A DNA stretch of 64,000 nucleotides from Terriglobia bacterium (GCA_009838515.1 VXRL01000080.1:34072-98071), one strand, 5' to 3'. Positions 18,696 through 27,393 are shown, numbered from the stretch's first letter. Notes: generated by a model not told the origin, from the letters alone. Made by a program: numbers and translations.

Positions 18696-19577
18696 TTGCG
18701 TACGATCCTGTTCGGCGCGGGCGGTCAACTCGGCGTGGACTTGGCGCGGCTGTGCCGCAAGCGCGGCCACCGCCTGCTGGCCCTGCGCCGGAGCCAGCTC
18801 GATGTTACTGACGAGCCCGCAGTTCGCCAGCGGATCGCACGTCACAGACCGGACTGCGTGATCAACGCCGCAGCCTACAACCACGTCGACCAGGCCGAAG
18901 GCGACATCGAGACGGCCCTGCGCGTCAACGCACTGGCCGTGCGCAACATTGCTGCCGCTTGTGGCGAGGTTGGCGCGGTGCTAGTGCATTATTCGACCGA
19001 CTACGTATTTGACGGCGAAAAGCGCTCCCCGTACAAGGAGGCAGACGACGCGGCCCCGCAGTCGGTCTACGGAATCTCCAAGCTTATGGGGGAGACGTTC
19101 GTGGAGGTCCATTGCCCTTCTCACTACGTGCTGAGGGTAGCGGGCGTCTTCGGCCCGCCGGGACGGCATACCAAACGCGGCAACTTCGCCGAGTTCGTGC
19201 TGCGCAAGTGCGCCGAGGGAGCGCCTCTGCGCATCGTGGATGACCAGATCGCCACGCCGACGTTCGGCCCGGCGTTGGCTGCCCGGACGCTGGACGCGAT
19301 CGAGCGCGAGATCCCGTTCGGCTTGTATCACCTAGCGGGCGGCGAACCTGTGTCGTGGTACGAGTTTGCCCGCAAGATCGCGCGCTTGGCACGCTGCGCT
19401 TCCGAGCTAGAACCGATTGCTCGGACGCGTTTCCAAGGGAAGGCGCGCCGGCCGCGTTGCGCGGCGCTTTCGAACGCAAAGGTCGAAGCGGCCGGAATCG
19501 CCAAGATGCCCAGCCTTGACGCTGCGATCGCAGAGTATCTGATATTGCGCGAGCGAGAGCGCGCGACACGGCGCTGA
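18696..19577 (+). CDS. rfbD: dTDP-4-dehydrorhamnose reductase
   Basis: The 293-residue RfbD/RmlD-type SDR performs the last step of dTDP-L-rhamnose synthesis. Visible marks are F-G-A-G-G-Q-L-G at the nucleotide-binding loop, DCVINAAAYNHVDQAE, VHYSTDYVFDGE, PYKEADDAAPQSVYGISKLMGE (catalytic Y-x-x-x-K) and VLRVAGVFG. The start is TTG 18696. The other rml genes are not in the window. With the UDP-xylose synthase at 12988 it shows nucleotide-sugar supply for polysaccharide in the same stretch that encodes sulfatases. Confidence 0.91.
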   Translation: MRTILFGAGGQLGVDLARLCRKRGHRLLALRRSQLDVTDEPAVRQRIARHRPDCVINAAAYNHVDQAEGDIETALRVNALAVRNIAAACGEVGAVLVHYSTDYVFDGEKRSPYKEADDAAPQSVYGISKLMGETFVEVHCPSHYVLRVAGVFGPPGRHTKRGNFAEFVLRKCAEGAPLRIVDDQIATPTFGPALAARTLDAIEREIPFGLYHLAGGEPVSWYEFARKIARLARCASELEPIARTRFQGKARRPRCAALSNAKVEAAGIAKMPSLDAAIAEYLILRERERATRR

Positions 19578-19648
19578 TTGCTATCTCGGCAGCACGTAGG
19601 GTTTGCAGCCGGCGGCTTGTTCCAGCCCGTTCCGTCGTACCCTCAGCT

Positions 19649-19706
19649 ACTAATCCCTACTATGTCGATAGGAATACTAGGATATCATTTTCGAGCCGTG
19701 TATAGT
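19649..19706 (+). promoter_or_regulatory. AT-rich upstream region of the sulfate operon with a short dyad
   Basis: The stretch before sat is markedly more AT-rich than its surroundings. It contains CTAT-GTCG-ATAG (19660-19671), a 4-base-arm dyad, then a second TACTAGGATAT segment, and TATAGT at 19701-19706 overlapping the GTG start of sat. The spacing and the C-T-A-T/A-T-A-G arms recall operators of Rrf2-type sulfur regulators, but I cannot align it to a defined motif. It is best treated as the probable control region of sat-cysH-cysC. Confidence 0.35.
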
Positions 19707-20826
19707 GGAAGAAATGTCTGTTGCTTCCTCAGAACTGAACGCGCTGGCTTCCTCTGGCGCACCGAGTCTTGCCGCGACGTTCCGGCAGCTGAGCGACCTG
19801 TATCTGCTGGCCGAAGGCGGATACGAGCCGATCCAAGGGTTCCTGAACAGTACCCAGACCCGCTCGGTCTGCCGGACCATGCACCTCACCACCGGGGAGC
19901 CGTGGAGCATTCCAATCATCTTCCCAATCGATGCCGCTACCAAGGAGCGCATCGGCGGAGCGGAGCGCGTGGTTCTGAAGGACGGGGACGCCCCCGCGGG
20001 CCTGCTACATGTCGAGGAGATCTTTCCGGTCGAGAAAAAGCTCTACGCCGCGAGCATCTTCCGCACGCAGGACGAGGCGCATCCGGGCGTCGAGTGGCTG
20101 AGCGGGGCGGGGGAATACTCGATCGCGGCTACGGCCGAGATCTGCTCGGACTGGAAGCTCGACGTTCCCGGCTCGCTTCCGATCTCGCCGCGCGAGACGG
20201 CGGCGCTGGTGCGGGCGAAGGGCTGGCGGACCGTGGTGGGATTCCAGACGCGCAATCCCATCCACCGAGCGCACGAGTTCTGCACCAAGATCGCACTCGA
20301 GACAGCTGACGGGTTGGTGATCCACCCCCTCTTGGGCGAGACCAAGGCTGACGACACGCCCGCAGAGGTGCGCCTGGCCTGCTACGAGGTGCTGCTGCGC
20401 AACTACTACCCGGCCGAACACGCGATGCTGGCGGGCTTTCCGGCGTGGATGCGCTACGCCGGCCCGCGCGAGGCGATATTCCACGCGCAGGTGCGCAAGA
20501 ACTGCGGCATCACGCACTTCATCGTCGGGCGGGACCACGCCGGCGTGGGCGACTACTACGGCCCGTTCGACGCCCAGAAGATCTTTTCCGAGTTCCAGCC
20601 GGGGGAGCTCGGGGTTGAACCGGTCTTCTTCGACTTTGTCCACTACTGCAAGGTCTGCGGGGGCATGGCCTCGAAAAAGACGTGCCCGTGCCCGCCTGAG
20701 GATCACGTGCATCTCACCGGCCGCGCGGTCCGCCAGATGCTGCGCGAGGGCAAGCGGCCTCCCATAGAGTTCACCCGCCCGGAGGTCGCTGAGATCTTGA
20801 TCGCTGCCGCGAGAGAATCTGCGTGA
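19705..20826 (+). CDS. sat: Sulfate adenylyltransferase (ATP sulfurylase), monofunctional
   Basis: The 373-residue enzyme forms adenylylsulfate (APS) from ATP and sulfate. It is the single-chain Sat type, not CysDN. The nucleotide-binding QTRNPIHRAHE lies at residues 181-191, with FIVGRDHAGVGDYYG and a Cys-rich late segment (CKVCGGMASKKTCPCPP) typical of bacterial and archaeal Sat. The C-terminal HLTGRAVRQMLREGKRPP closes the enzyme, and no fused APS kinase domain is present. The start may be GTG 19705 or ATG 19714; the latter sits too close to GGAAG for a normal ribosome-binding site. It overlaps cysH by 4 nt (GTGA), so translation is coupled. Confidence 0.94.
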   Translation: MEEMSVASSELNALASSGAPSLAATFRQLSDLYLLAEGGYEPIQGFLNSTQTRSVCRTMHLTTGEPWSIPIIFPIDAATKERIGGAERVVLKDGDAPAGLLHVEEIFPVEKKLYAASIFRTQDEAHPGVEWLSGAGEYSIAATAEICSDWKLDVPGSLPISPRETAALVRAKGWRTVVGFQTRNPIHRAHEFCTKIALETADGLVIHPLLGETKADDTPAEVRLACYEVLLRNYYPAEHAMLAGFPAWMRYAGPREAIFHAQVRKNCGITHFIVGRDHAGVGDYYGPFDAQKIFSEFQPGELGVEPVFFDFVHYCKVCGGMASKKTCPCPPEDHVHLTGRAVRQMLREGKRPPIEFTRPEVAEILIAAARESA

Positions 20827-21608
20827 CACTCCCGCTGTCGAGATTCACTTGGCCTCCGCACGACGCCTCCGCCCAAGAGATCTTGGGCTGGGCGATTGAC
20901 GAGTTCGGCTCGGGACTGGCGATTTGCACCAGCTTCCAAGCGTCTGGATCGGTGATCCTCGACATGGCGGCGCGCTTGGTCGGCGGCGATATCAACGTCT
21001 TTAGCATCGATACCGGTCGCTTGCACGAGCAGACCTACCTGCTGATCTCACAGATCCGCCGGCGCTACGGCATCGTGATCGAGTTGGTGCCGCCGGATGC
21101 TGAGGAGCTGGGCCCGATGCTTACGCTGCACGGGCCGAACCTCTTTTACGAGAGCCCGGCCAAGCGCAAGCTGTGCTGCGAGATCCGCAAGGTGAGGCCG
21201 TTACAGCGCCGCTTGGCGACGCTCGATGCGTGGGTCACGGGCCTAAGGCGCGACCAAGACGGCGGGCGCGAGCGAACCGAACCGGTGGCGATCGACGAAG
21301 AGCACGGCGGAATAGTGAAGCTCTCCCCGTTGGCCGGTTGGTCCAAGGAGCAGGTCTTCTCCTACGCGCGCGAGCACGACGTGCCGCTACACCCGCTGTA
21401 CGCCCAGGGCTACCCGAGCATTGGATGCCAGCCATGCACTCGCAAGGTCAAGGCCGGCGAAGATCCCCGGGCGGGGCGTTGGTGGTGGGAGAAAGACGTC
21501 GAGAAGGAATGTGGAATGCACTTGGGCATGAGCGGCCAAATGCGGCGGGAGGTGGACGTGCTGCTGGATGAGGTTCTGCCGGCCCGCAAGCCGTTCGCCG
21601 TAAAGTGA
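20823..21608 (+). CDS. cysH: Adenylylsulfate (APS) reductase, assimilatory, Fe-S type
   Basis: The 261-residue thioredoxin- or glutathione-dependent reductase makes sulfite from APS or PAPS. The pairs C118-C119 (KLCCEIRKV) and C202-x-x-C205 (GCQPCTRKV) are the [4Fe-4S] ligands of APS-using enzymes and are absent from PAPS-only reductases, so APS is the likely substrate. C230 in ECGMH is the catalytic cysteine. The N-terminal FSIDTGRLHEQTY is the family's nucleotide-site region. The start GTG overlaps the stop of sat. No sulfite reductase gene is in the window. Followed by cysC after 32 nt. Confidence 0.94.
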   Translation: MTLPLSRFTWPPHDASAQEILGWAIDEFGSGLAICTSFQASGSVILDMAARLVGGDINVFSIDTGRLHEQTYLLISQIRRRYGIVIELVPPDAEELGPMLTLHGPNLFYESPAKRKLCCEIRKVRPLQRRLATLDAWVTGLRRDQDGGRERTEPVAIDEEHGGIVKLSPLAGWSKEQVFSYAREHDVPLHPLYAQGYPSIGCQPCTRKVKAGEDPRAGRWWWEKDVEKECGMHLGMSGQMRREVDVLLDEVLPARKPFAVK

Positions 21609-21640
21609 AGTGCGGGGATCCGCTCGGAGTATGATGAGAA

Positions 21641-22174
21641 ATGGAGTATAAAGGGGCAACCATCTGGATGACCGGCCTGTCCGGTTCGGGCAAGTCGACG
21701 GTCGCGAATATGCTGGCCAAGCGTCTGCGTGCCGTGGGCGCGCGGGTCGAGATCTTGGATGGCGATGTAGTCAGGACCAATCTCTCAAAGGGACTAGGTT
21801 TCAGCAAGGAAGACCGCGACACCAATATCCGCCGGATCGGGTTCGTGTGCAATCTCCTGTCGCGGAACGGCGTCTTCGCGATCGCGGCGGCCATTTCCCC
21901 CTACAGGGCGATCCGCAACGAAGTCAGGGCCGCGGCCGGCGATTTCGTGGAGGTTTTCGCCGACTGTCCCTTGGACACGCTCGTCGAGCGTGACGCCAAG
22001 GGCCTCTACAAGAAAGCGCTCGCGGGCGAGATCAAGAACTTCACCGGAGTATCCGATCCCTACGAACCACCCGAGTCTCCGGAGGTTCGAGTTGATTCGA
22101 GCCGGCAGACGGCGGAGGAATCGACCGAGACCGTCTGGCAGTACTTGATCGAAGCCGGACTCCTTAAGCCGTAA
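21641..22174 (+). CDS. cysC: Adenylylsulfate (APS) kinase
   Basis: The 177-residue kinase phosphorylates APS to PAPS. It has the P-loop GLSGSGKS at residues 12-19, [31 protein letters not shown] (APS-binding region), [14 protein letters not shown], and the C-terminal [16 protein letters not shown] typical of CysC. It is the third gene of the sat-cysH-cysC set. Since the adjacent CysH appears to use APS directly, PAPS made by CysC may serve sulfotransferases instead of assimilation. Confidence 0.94.
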   Translation: MEYKGATIWMTGLSGSGKSTVANMLAKRLRAVGARVEILDGDVVRTNLSKGLGFSKEDRDTNIRRIGFVCNLLSRNGVFAIAAAISPYRAIRNEVRAAAGDFVEVFADCPLDTLVERDAKGLYKKALAGEIKNFTGVSDPYEPPESPEVRVDSSRQTAEESTETVWQYLIEAGLLKP

Positions 22175-22195
22175 GCGGTCTGTTGGGCCGCTCTT
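22174..22195. terminator. Weak stem-loop between convergent cysC and antiporter genes
   Basis: AGCGG (22174-22178) and CCGCT (22188-22192) can pair around a 9-base loop and are followed by CTTTA. It lies exactly in the convergent gap after the cysC stop. The stem is short and the T-run poor, so this is a tentative bidirectional terminator. Confidence 0.25.
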
Positions 22196-23235
22196 TAGTG
22201 TCCGGGCACACCCCCGGGCAGGAAGTAATACCCGGCGACGATGTAGGCAAGGTACGCCACGAGCAGCACGACTCCGAAACCGCGGCGCAGGACGTCCCTC
22301 GATGCGAGCACGCCCACCCGGAACACGATCAGTATGAATAGCATCGACGGGTACAGCACCGTAAAGAAGTTAGGGCCTGCATCGAGGCCTTGATGCGTCA
22401 CGGCCGCAGCCGACCCGGCCACAAAGAGCACGTTGAGGATGTCGGCGCCGATCACGTTGCCGACGGCCAGCTCACCCTGACCTCGACGCGCCGCTGTCAC
22501 GGCCGTGACCAGCTCTGGCAGGGAGGTGCCGAAGGCGACCAACGTGGCGGCGACCACGCTCTCAGGCACGGACATCCGCGTGGCCGCCTCTGTCACTCCG
22601 GGAATTACAACTTGGGCCGACACGACGACGCCAGCGATTGCACCGACGAGCTTGAGGACGGTCAGCCAAGCCCTGGAATGCCCATCTTTGGCGTGGCGCT
22701 CGTGCTCCGCTCGTCGCTGACCGGCCCAGCGTATCGAAAGGTACAGGTAGGCAGCGAGCAAGGCGAGCAGAAAGAAGCCAGCCTCTTGGGACAGCCGGCC
22801 ACCGCTATCGAACACTTGGTCCAAACGTGTCCACGGTGTGCTCAAGACTACGAGCAGCACGCCGGACCCGACTTGAATCCAGCCCTGGCGGTTCACGATC
22901 CGCGGGTCGAGCTTCAGTGGTGCGATCAGGCAAGCCAAGCCGAGTATCAGTCCGGTGTCGGCGATCACCGATCCGACCGAGTTTCCAAGCGCCAGTCCGG
23001 GTGAGCCTTCGATTGCCGCCAAGACCGAAACTGCCGCCTCCGGCGCGGTTGTGCCGAGGCTGACGATGGTGGCTCCGACGACCATCGGCGGAATGTGAAG
23101 GCTGTCGGACAGTTCGACCGCTTGATCCACCAAGACATCGGCCGCTTTTCCCAGCACCAACAGGCTCGCAGCGACACTCGCGAGCAGGATCGACCAATGG
23201 ACTTGGGAAAAGAATTGCTCTAGTAAGGCTTCCAT
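22195..23235 (-). CDS. Calcium/sodium antiporter (CaCA family, YrbG-like)
   Basis: The 346-residue inner-membrane exchanger is built of two inverted repeats of about five helices each. The alpha-1 repeat shows VGATIVSLGTTAPEAAVS and GLALGNSVGSVIADTGL; the alpha-2 repeat shows VAATLVAFGTSLPELVTA and ELAVGNVIGADILNVLF. Both carry the acidic and small-polar residues that bind Ca2+ and Na+. A charged cytoplasmic loop (AGQRRAEHERHAKDGH) separates the halves. Length and pattern fit YrbG/K+-independent exchangers. It is convergent with the sulfate operon, 20 nt apart. Confidence 0.92.
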   Translation of the reverse strand: MEALLEQFFSQVHWSILLASVAASLLVLGKAADVLVDQAVELSDSLHIPPMVVGATIVSLGTTAPEAAVSVLAAIEGSPGLALGNSVGSVIADTGLILGLACLIAPLKLDPRIVNRQGWIQVGSGVLLVVLSTPWTRLDQVFDSGGRLSQEAGFFLLALLAAYLYLSIRWAGQRRAEHERHAKDGHSRAWLTVLKLVGAIAGVVVSAQVVIPGVTEAATRMSVPESVVAATLVAFGTSLPELVTAVTAARRGQGELAVGNVIGADILNVLFVAGSAAAVTHQGLDAGPNFFTVLYPSMLFILIVFRVGVLASRDVLRRGFGVVLLVAYLAYIVAGYYFLPGGVPGH

Positions 23236-23375
23236 CGGGGGTCTAGGGCGTGGGCGCAGGACAGCCCATTGGCACGGTGCGGCGACCGATCTTCCATTCT
23301 CTCAGAGCAGGGGTGCTTCAACGGGAGTGGCGCTAGGGCAGGGTCTCGCCCGCCGTTCTGGTCCGCGATTCGCGA

Positions 23376-23495
23376 TCAGGTCGAGTCGCGCAACGAGCGC
23401 GGGAAGCCCTGTGCTACCCCACCGCCCAAGGCCCTGCCGTCCGAATCGCTCCGAAATGCCAAGGACCATACGCTGGAATCGACGACTAGACTCAT
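23376..23495 (-). pseudogene. Truncated vapC (PIN-domain toxin) remnant
   Basis: An ATG at 23495 overlaps the antitoxin stop (ATGA), the usual vapBC junction, and opens M-S-L-V-V-D-S-S-V-W-S-L-A-F-R-S. This is the characteristic first strand of a PIN toxin with its catalytic Asp (residue 6). After roughly 17 residues the similarity is lost, and the frame ends at TGA 23376 after only 39 codons, against about 130 expected. No other frame restores PIN motifs before the antiporter gene. The toxin is therefore probably dead. Confidence 0.65.
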
Positions 23496-23692
23496 TCGCG
23501 GCTCCGTTCGTTCTTGTAGTCGTAGTCGCCGCCCCACTCAAGCGTTCCGAACAAATCGAGCAGCCGCTCTTGGCTCCGGCGAACGATGAACTCCCTTAGG
23601 GCACGGTTGACTGTCGCCTCCTTGGTCCCTTCTCCTCCGATCGCGAGGGCTTTCTCTAACAGGTCTGGATCGATGCCGAGGCTCGTTGCCAT
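23492..23692 (-). CDS. VapB-type antitoxin
   Basis: The 66-residue protein has the form of small VapB (DUF2191-like) antitoxins: a short N-terminal beta-strand/helix (GIDPDLLEKALAIGG), the conserved T-K-E-A-T-V-N-R-A-L-R-E-F-I-V-R-R helix, and an acidic C-terminal toxin-binding tail (FGTLEWGGDYDYKNER). It would bind its own promoter and neutralise a PIN ribonuclease. The cognate toxin gene overlaps by ATGA but is reduced to a fragment, so this antitoxin is now effectively an orphan. A 6-base-arm inverted repeat overlaps its start. Confidence 0.8.
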   Translation of the reverse strand: MATSLGIDPDLLEKALAIGGEGTKEATVNRALREFIVRRSQERLLDLFGTLEWGGDYDYKNERSRE

Positions 23693-23711
23693 TGTGTCTG
23701 TTATTACACAA
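23692..23711 (-). promoter_or_regulatory. Inverted repeat at the vapB start (candidate autoregulatory operator)
   Basis: TTGTGT (23692-23697) and ACACAA (23706-23711) are perfect 6-base arms around an AT-rich 8-base centre. They begin at the A of the vapB ATG and extend upstream. Toxin-antitoxin operons are usually autorepressed through such palindromes, so this is the expected place for VapB binding. The AT-rich centre could double as part of a -10 element. Confidence 0.5.
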
Positions 23712-24129
23712 AGCCCTATACCGTCTTAGCCAGGCGAAACCCAGCCTCAGCGAGTATGCGTCGGATACGAACCACGGGCAGGATGAGGGATCGCGCATCG
23801 ATTCGGATCGGCGAGGAGGGAGTTTGCACGGCAATCCAGCAACGGCTGAACGCAACTGTCACATCCGGGGTTGGTTGCCCAGCAATTGCTACGAAGCGAT
23901 CGAGACTTCTGCCCATGAGCTCGCTGACGACCGGCAGGCGCTGCAGCGTTCTCGGGGAGTTGCTACTTTTCTGGGTATTCGGAACCTCCGACATCGGTTG
24001 CGTGCAGACCGGTTGCGGTTCCGGGAGCCGGAGTTGATCGACTAGGATCGTTCGAGACGCGCAGCAAAATAGCCAGACCAGACGGTCGTAGCCGGTCCCG
24101 GCGATGCGGATTAGAACTACAATGTTGAC
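23712..24129. other. Intergenic stretch, no confirmed gene
   Basis: About 420 bases between vapB and the PSD1 gene. A minus-strand frame ending at 23716 reads RIRRILAEAGFRLAKTV at its C-terminus and has fewer Arg/Pro runs than typical shadow frames, so a decayed or small gene is possible. I cannot match it to a family and do not call it. TACAAT at 24118-24123, just before the PSD1 start, could be a -10 box. Confidence 0.4.
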
Positions 24130-27100
24130 GTGACGGCTGATCTGGCTAGACGTATCGGAACGGCTGTGCAAGCGCTCTTCTTGGGGCTCGCGCTTCTCGG
24201 CCCGGCTGTGCTGCAGGGAGCTGCGGATGAGGGCGCGCTCGAGCATTTCGAGAAGCGAGTCCGGCCGCTGCTAGCGGAGAACTGCTACAGCTGCCACAGT
24301 GCCAAGGCGCCAAGCGTGTTCGCCAACTTGCGGCTAGACAGCCGGGCGGGCTTGTTGCGCGGGGGTGACTCGGGTCCGGCCGTAGCGCCGGGCGATTCGT
24401 CTGGCAGCCTGCTGGTGCGCGCCGTACGAGGTCAGGCCAAGGCCTTGATGCCTCCCACGGGACAACTGAGCGAGGAAAAGATCGCAGACCTCGCAGCATG
24501 GGTCGACGCGGGGGCACATTGGCCTGATGAACAAGCTCCGGGCCTGCCCGACCCCAGCGAAGCCTTCGACCTGGAGCGGCGGAGGCAGGAGCACTGGGCG
24601 TGGCGACCAGTCAGCGCCCAGCCGCCCCCCGCGGTCTCGGACACGGACTGGTCGCAGTCCGCCATCGACCGGTTCATCTTGGCCAAGCTGGAGAGCGCGG
24701 GTCTGGACCCAGCCCCTCCGGCTGACCGCTATACCCTGCTGCGGCGCCTTTCGTTTGCACTGACCGGCCTGCCGCCCACTCCCGTCGAAATCGCAGCGTT
24801 CGTGAATGACGAGTCGCCCCGGGCAGTTCATGCGGTCGTGGAACGGCTCCTGGCGTCGCCGCATTTCGGCGAACGGTGGGCCCGTCATTGGATGGATCTT
24901 TTCCGCTACACGGAGTCACACGGCAGCGAGGGGGACCCGGACCTGCCGGACGCTTGGCGCTACCGAGACTACCTGATCCGGGCGCTGAACACCGATGTTC
25001 CGTATGACCAGCTCATCCGGGAGCACATTGCCGGCGACCTCTTGCCTGAGCCGCGCTTAAACTCCGAACGAGGCTTGAATGAATCGCTGATCGGCACGGC
25101 CAACTATCGCATGATCGAGCACGGATTCCAGCCGGTGGACCCTTGGGAAGACCGGGTGAAGTGGACCGACAATCAGATCGATGTGGTCTCCAAGGCGTTC
25201 CAAGGGCTGACAGTGTCCTGCGCGCGGTGCCACGACCACAAGTTCGACGCGATTAGCCAGCGAGACTACTACGCTTTGTTTGGCCTCTTGGCCAGCGCGC
25301 GGCCCGTACAGCGGGCTGTAGACACGCCGGACCTGCTGCGCACGAATATGGACGCGCTGCGCGCCAGCAAGGCAGAGGTCAAGGATGCACTGGCAGCGCT
25401 CTGGCTGCAGGCGGCTGACCGCCTGCCGGCACGGCTCCAAGGCGAGGACCAGGTGGTCCAGACTGTCCTTGAGGCCACGGCATGCGATCCAGATAGCCTG
25501 CTCTACCCCTGGCTGGAGCTGGTGGGTCGCAGCGGCGCGGAGTTTCGGGATGGCTGGCGCCGGATGGCGGAAGCGCAGGCCCGTCTGAGCGAGTCGCGCA
25601 ACCGATTCAACCAAGAGAATTTCCAAGCCATCTGGCAGCCGGGGCGGGAACTTGCAGGCTGGGAGCGCATCGGCACTGGCGTTGAGGGCGGTTCCAGCTC
25701 AGCGGGCGAGTTCTCCATCGTGCCGCAAGGGAAGAGGATCGTCGAGGGTGTCTACGCTCCAGGGGTCTACTCCGGACTGTTGTCGCGGCGTCACAACGGC
25801 GTGTTGCAAACGCCGCGCTTCAAGATCGATACCGACTTCATCAGCTTTCTCGTCCAAGGCTCGGGCTTTAGCGTCGTAAGGCTGATTGTCGAAAACTACG
25901 CCGTGCCACGTAGCGGGATCTACTGGCAGCGCTACTCTCCCAAGCAGGACGAGCCGGTCTGGGAAGGGTGGAGCACGAAGTACTGGAAGGGCTTCAGTGC
26001 CTATCTGGAATTCGCCACGATGCAGGACTCGACCAACTTCCATCTCGACCGCGAGGATGCTAGGAAGAATCCGAGACCAAAGCCGCTAGGCGACGGGCGC
26101 TCCCATTTCGGCGCTCTGGCCGTTGCCTTCCATGACGACGAGACGAAGCCGAGGACGGTGGATGTTCCCATCAACTACCTGCTGGAAGGGTCCGCGCCTG
26201 CGTCACCCGCGGAGTTGGCCGAGCTCTACGCCAGCCGGCTGCGCAAGTCAATTCAAGCGTGGCGCGACGGTTCCATCACACCGCCGCAGGTCGCTTATCT
26301 GGACTCCTTTGTCCGCTTGGACTTGCTGCCCGCCTCTCTGGGCCGCTCCGAGCGCCTTGATGCGCTAGTGCAGCAGTACCGGCGGCTTGAGGAAGACGTT
26401 CCCATCTATCGGCGAGCTCCAAGCGTGCTGGACGAGGAAGGGCCCGACCAGCGCTTGTTGGTGCGCGGCAGCCACAAGGACCTCGGCGACCCGGTGCCGC
26501 GGAGATTCTTGGAGGCACTCGGCAGCGAACCGTACGGCGACCCGGCCAGCGCGCGCTTGCGGCTCGCGGAAGAGATTGCGGACGCGCAGAATCCGCTGAC
26601 CGCGCGGGTCATGGTTAACCGGGTCTGGGCGCATCTGTTCGGGCACGGCCTTGTGTCCACGGTCGATAACTTCGGGCGCGTGGGCAGTCCCCCCTCGCAT
26701 CCCGAACTGCTTGACTACCTTGCCGACCGGTTCGTGAAGGACGGCTGGTCCATAAAGCAGCTGATACGCCGCTTGACGCTGACCTCGACCTACCAAGCCG
26801 AGAGCGCGCCATCGCAAGCCGCGGTCAGCGAGGATCCGGGGAACACGCTATGGCAGCACATGCCGCTGCGCCGCCTCGAAGGCGAAGCGATCCGCGACAG
26901 CCTCTTGGCAATATCGGGGCGTCTGGAGCCCGGCGCGCCCGGGCCGTCGATCAACGTATACTACGCGTTCGCGAAGGGCAAGACGAAGGGCGACCGCGAG
27001 AAGGGTCCCCTAGACGGGCAGGGCCGCCGTAGCGTCTACCAAGAGATCCGGCGCAATGCGCACAATCCCTTCCTGGAAGTATTCGACCAGCCGAAGCCGT

Positions 27101-27393
27101 CCTCGACTCGCGGCACGCGCGACGTCACCAACGTGCCCGCCCAGTCTTTGACGATGCTCAACAGCCCGCTGGTGATTTCCCAGGCGCAGCTGTGGGGCGA
27201 GAAGCTGGCCGAGAGCGCGGAGCCTCTCTCGGGGCGGGTCAAAGGCATGTTCCTGAGCGCGCTGGGGCGCCCGCCCGCGCCGCTGGAGCTGGATCGCAGC
27301 CTCGGCTATCTGGGTGACCGGCCGGGCCCGGCCGAGTGGGCCGATCTGGCGCACTCGATCTTCAACCTCAAGGAATTCCTCTACGTCCGCTAG
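24130..27393 (+). CDS. PSD1-type surface protein: PSCyt1 cytochrome, DUF1549 and DUF1553 domains
   Basis: The 1087-residue exported protein follows a signal segment (about 12-35). A cytochrome c-like PSCyt1 domain has its haem site C-Y-S-C-H at 52-56 and LRLDSRAGLLRGGDSGPAV after it. DUF1549 follows (VERLLASPHFGERWARHWMDL, then CARCHDHKFDAI with a second CxxCH near residue 364). DUF1553 lies at the C-terminus (NPLTARVMVNRVWAHLFGHGLV, TRDVTNVPAQSLTMLNSP, DLAHSIFNLKEFLYV). The function is unknown; such proteins usually occur with DUF1501 partners, but none is adjacent here. It begins at GTG 24130. A NUDIX gene and mutS2 follow closely on the same strand. Confidence 0.92.
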   Translation: MTADLARRIGTAVQALFLGLALLGPAVLQGAADEGALEHFEKRVRPLLAENCYSCHSAKAPSVFANLRLDSRAGLLRGGDSGPAVAPGDSSGSLLVRAVRGQAKALMPPTGQLSEEKIADLAAWVDAGAHWPDEQAPGLPDPSEAFDLERRRQEHWAWRPVSAQPPPAVSDTDWSQSAIDRFILAKLESAGLDPAPPADRYTLLRRLSFALTGLPPTPVEIAAFVNDESPRAVHAVVERLLASPHFGERWARHWMDLFRYTESHGSEGDPDLPDAWRYRDYLIRALNTDVPYDQLIREHIAGDLLPEPRLNSERGLNESLIGTANYRMIEHGFQPVDPWEDRVKWTDNQIDVVSKAFQGLTVSCARCHDHKFDAISQRDYYALFGLLASARPVQRAVDTPDLLRTNMDALRASKAEVKDALAALWLQAADRLPARLQGEDQVVQTVLEATACDPDSLLYPWLELVGRSGAEFRDGWRRMAEAQARLSESRNRFNQENFQAIWQPGRELAGWERIGTGVEGGSSSAGEFSIVPQGKRIVEGVYAPGVYSGLLSRRHNGVLQTPRFKIDTDFISFLVQGSGFSVVRLIVENYAVPRSGIYWQRYSPKQDEPVWEGWSTKYWKGFSAYLEFATMQDSTNFHLDREDARKNPRPKPLGDGRSHFGALAVAFHDDETKPRTVDVPINYLLEGSAPASPAELAELYASRLRKSIQAWRDGSITPPQVAYLDSFVRLDLLPASLGRSERLDALVQQYRRLEEDVPIYRRAPSVLDEEGPDQRLLVRGSHKDLGDPVPRRFLEALGSEPYGDPASARLRLAEEIADAQNPLTARVMVNRVWAHLFGHGLVSTVDNFGRVGSPPSHPELLDYLADRFVKDGWSIKQLIRRLTLTSTYQAESAPSQAAVSEDPGNTLWQHMPLRRLEGEAIRDSLLAISGRLEPGAPGPSINVYYAFAKGKTKGDREKGPLDGQGRRSVYQEIRRNAHNPFLEVFDQPKPSSTRGTRDVTNVPAQSLTMLNSPLVISQAQLWGEKLAESAEPLSGRVKGMFLSALGRPPAPLELDRSLGYLGDRPGPAEWADLAHSIFNLKEFLYVR

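Noticed and set aside
16737..18884. A 715-codon minus-strand open frame opposite the sulfatase and epimerase genes
   Set aside because: It lies antisense to two clear genes, is rich in Arg/Ala/Pro/Val with no recognisable domain, and arises from high-GC codon bias.
23716..24246. A minus-strand frame ending in RIRRILAEAGFRLAKTV
   Set aside because: The C-terminus is protein-like, but the frame runs into the 5' end of the PSD1 gene, has no identifiable domain or ribosome-binding site, and could be chance or a decayed gene.
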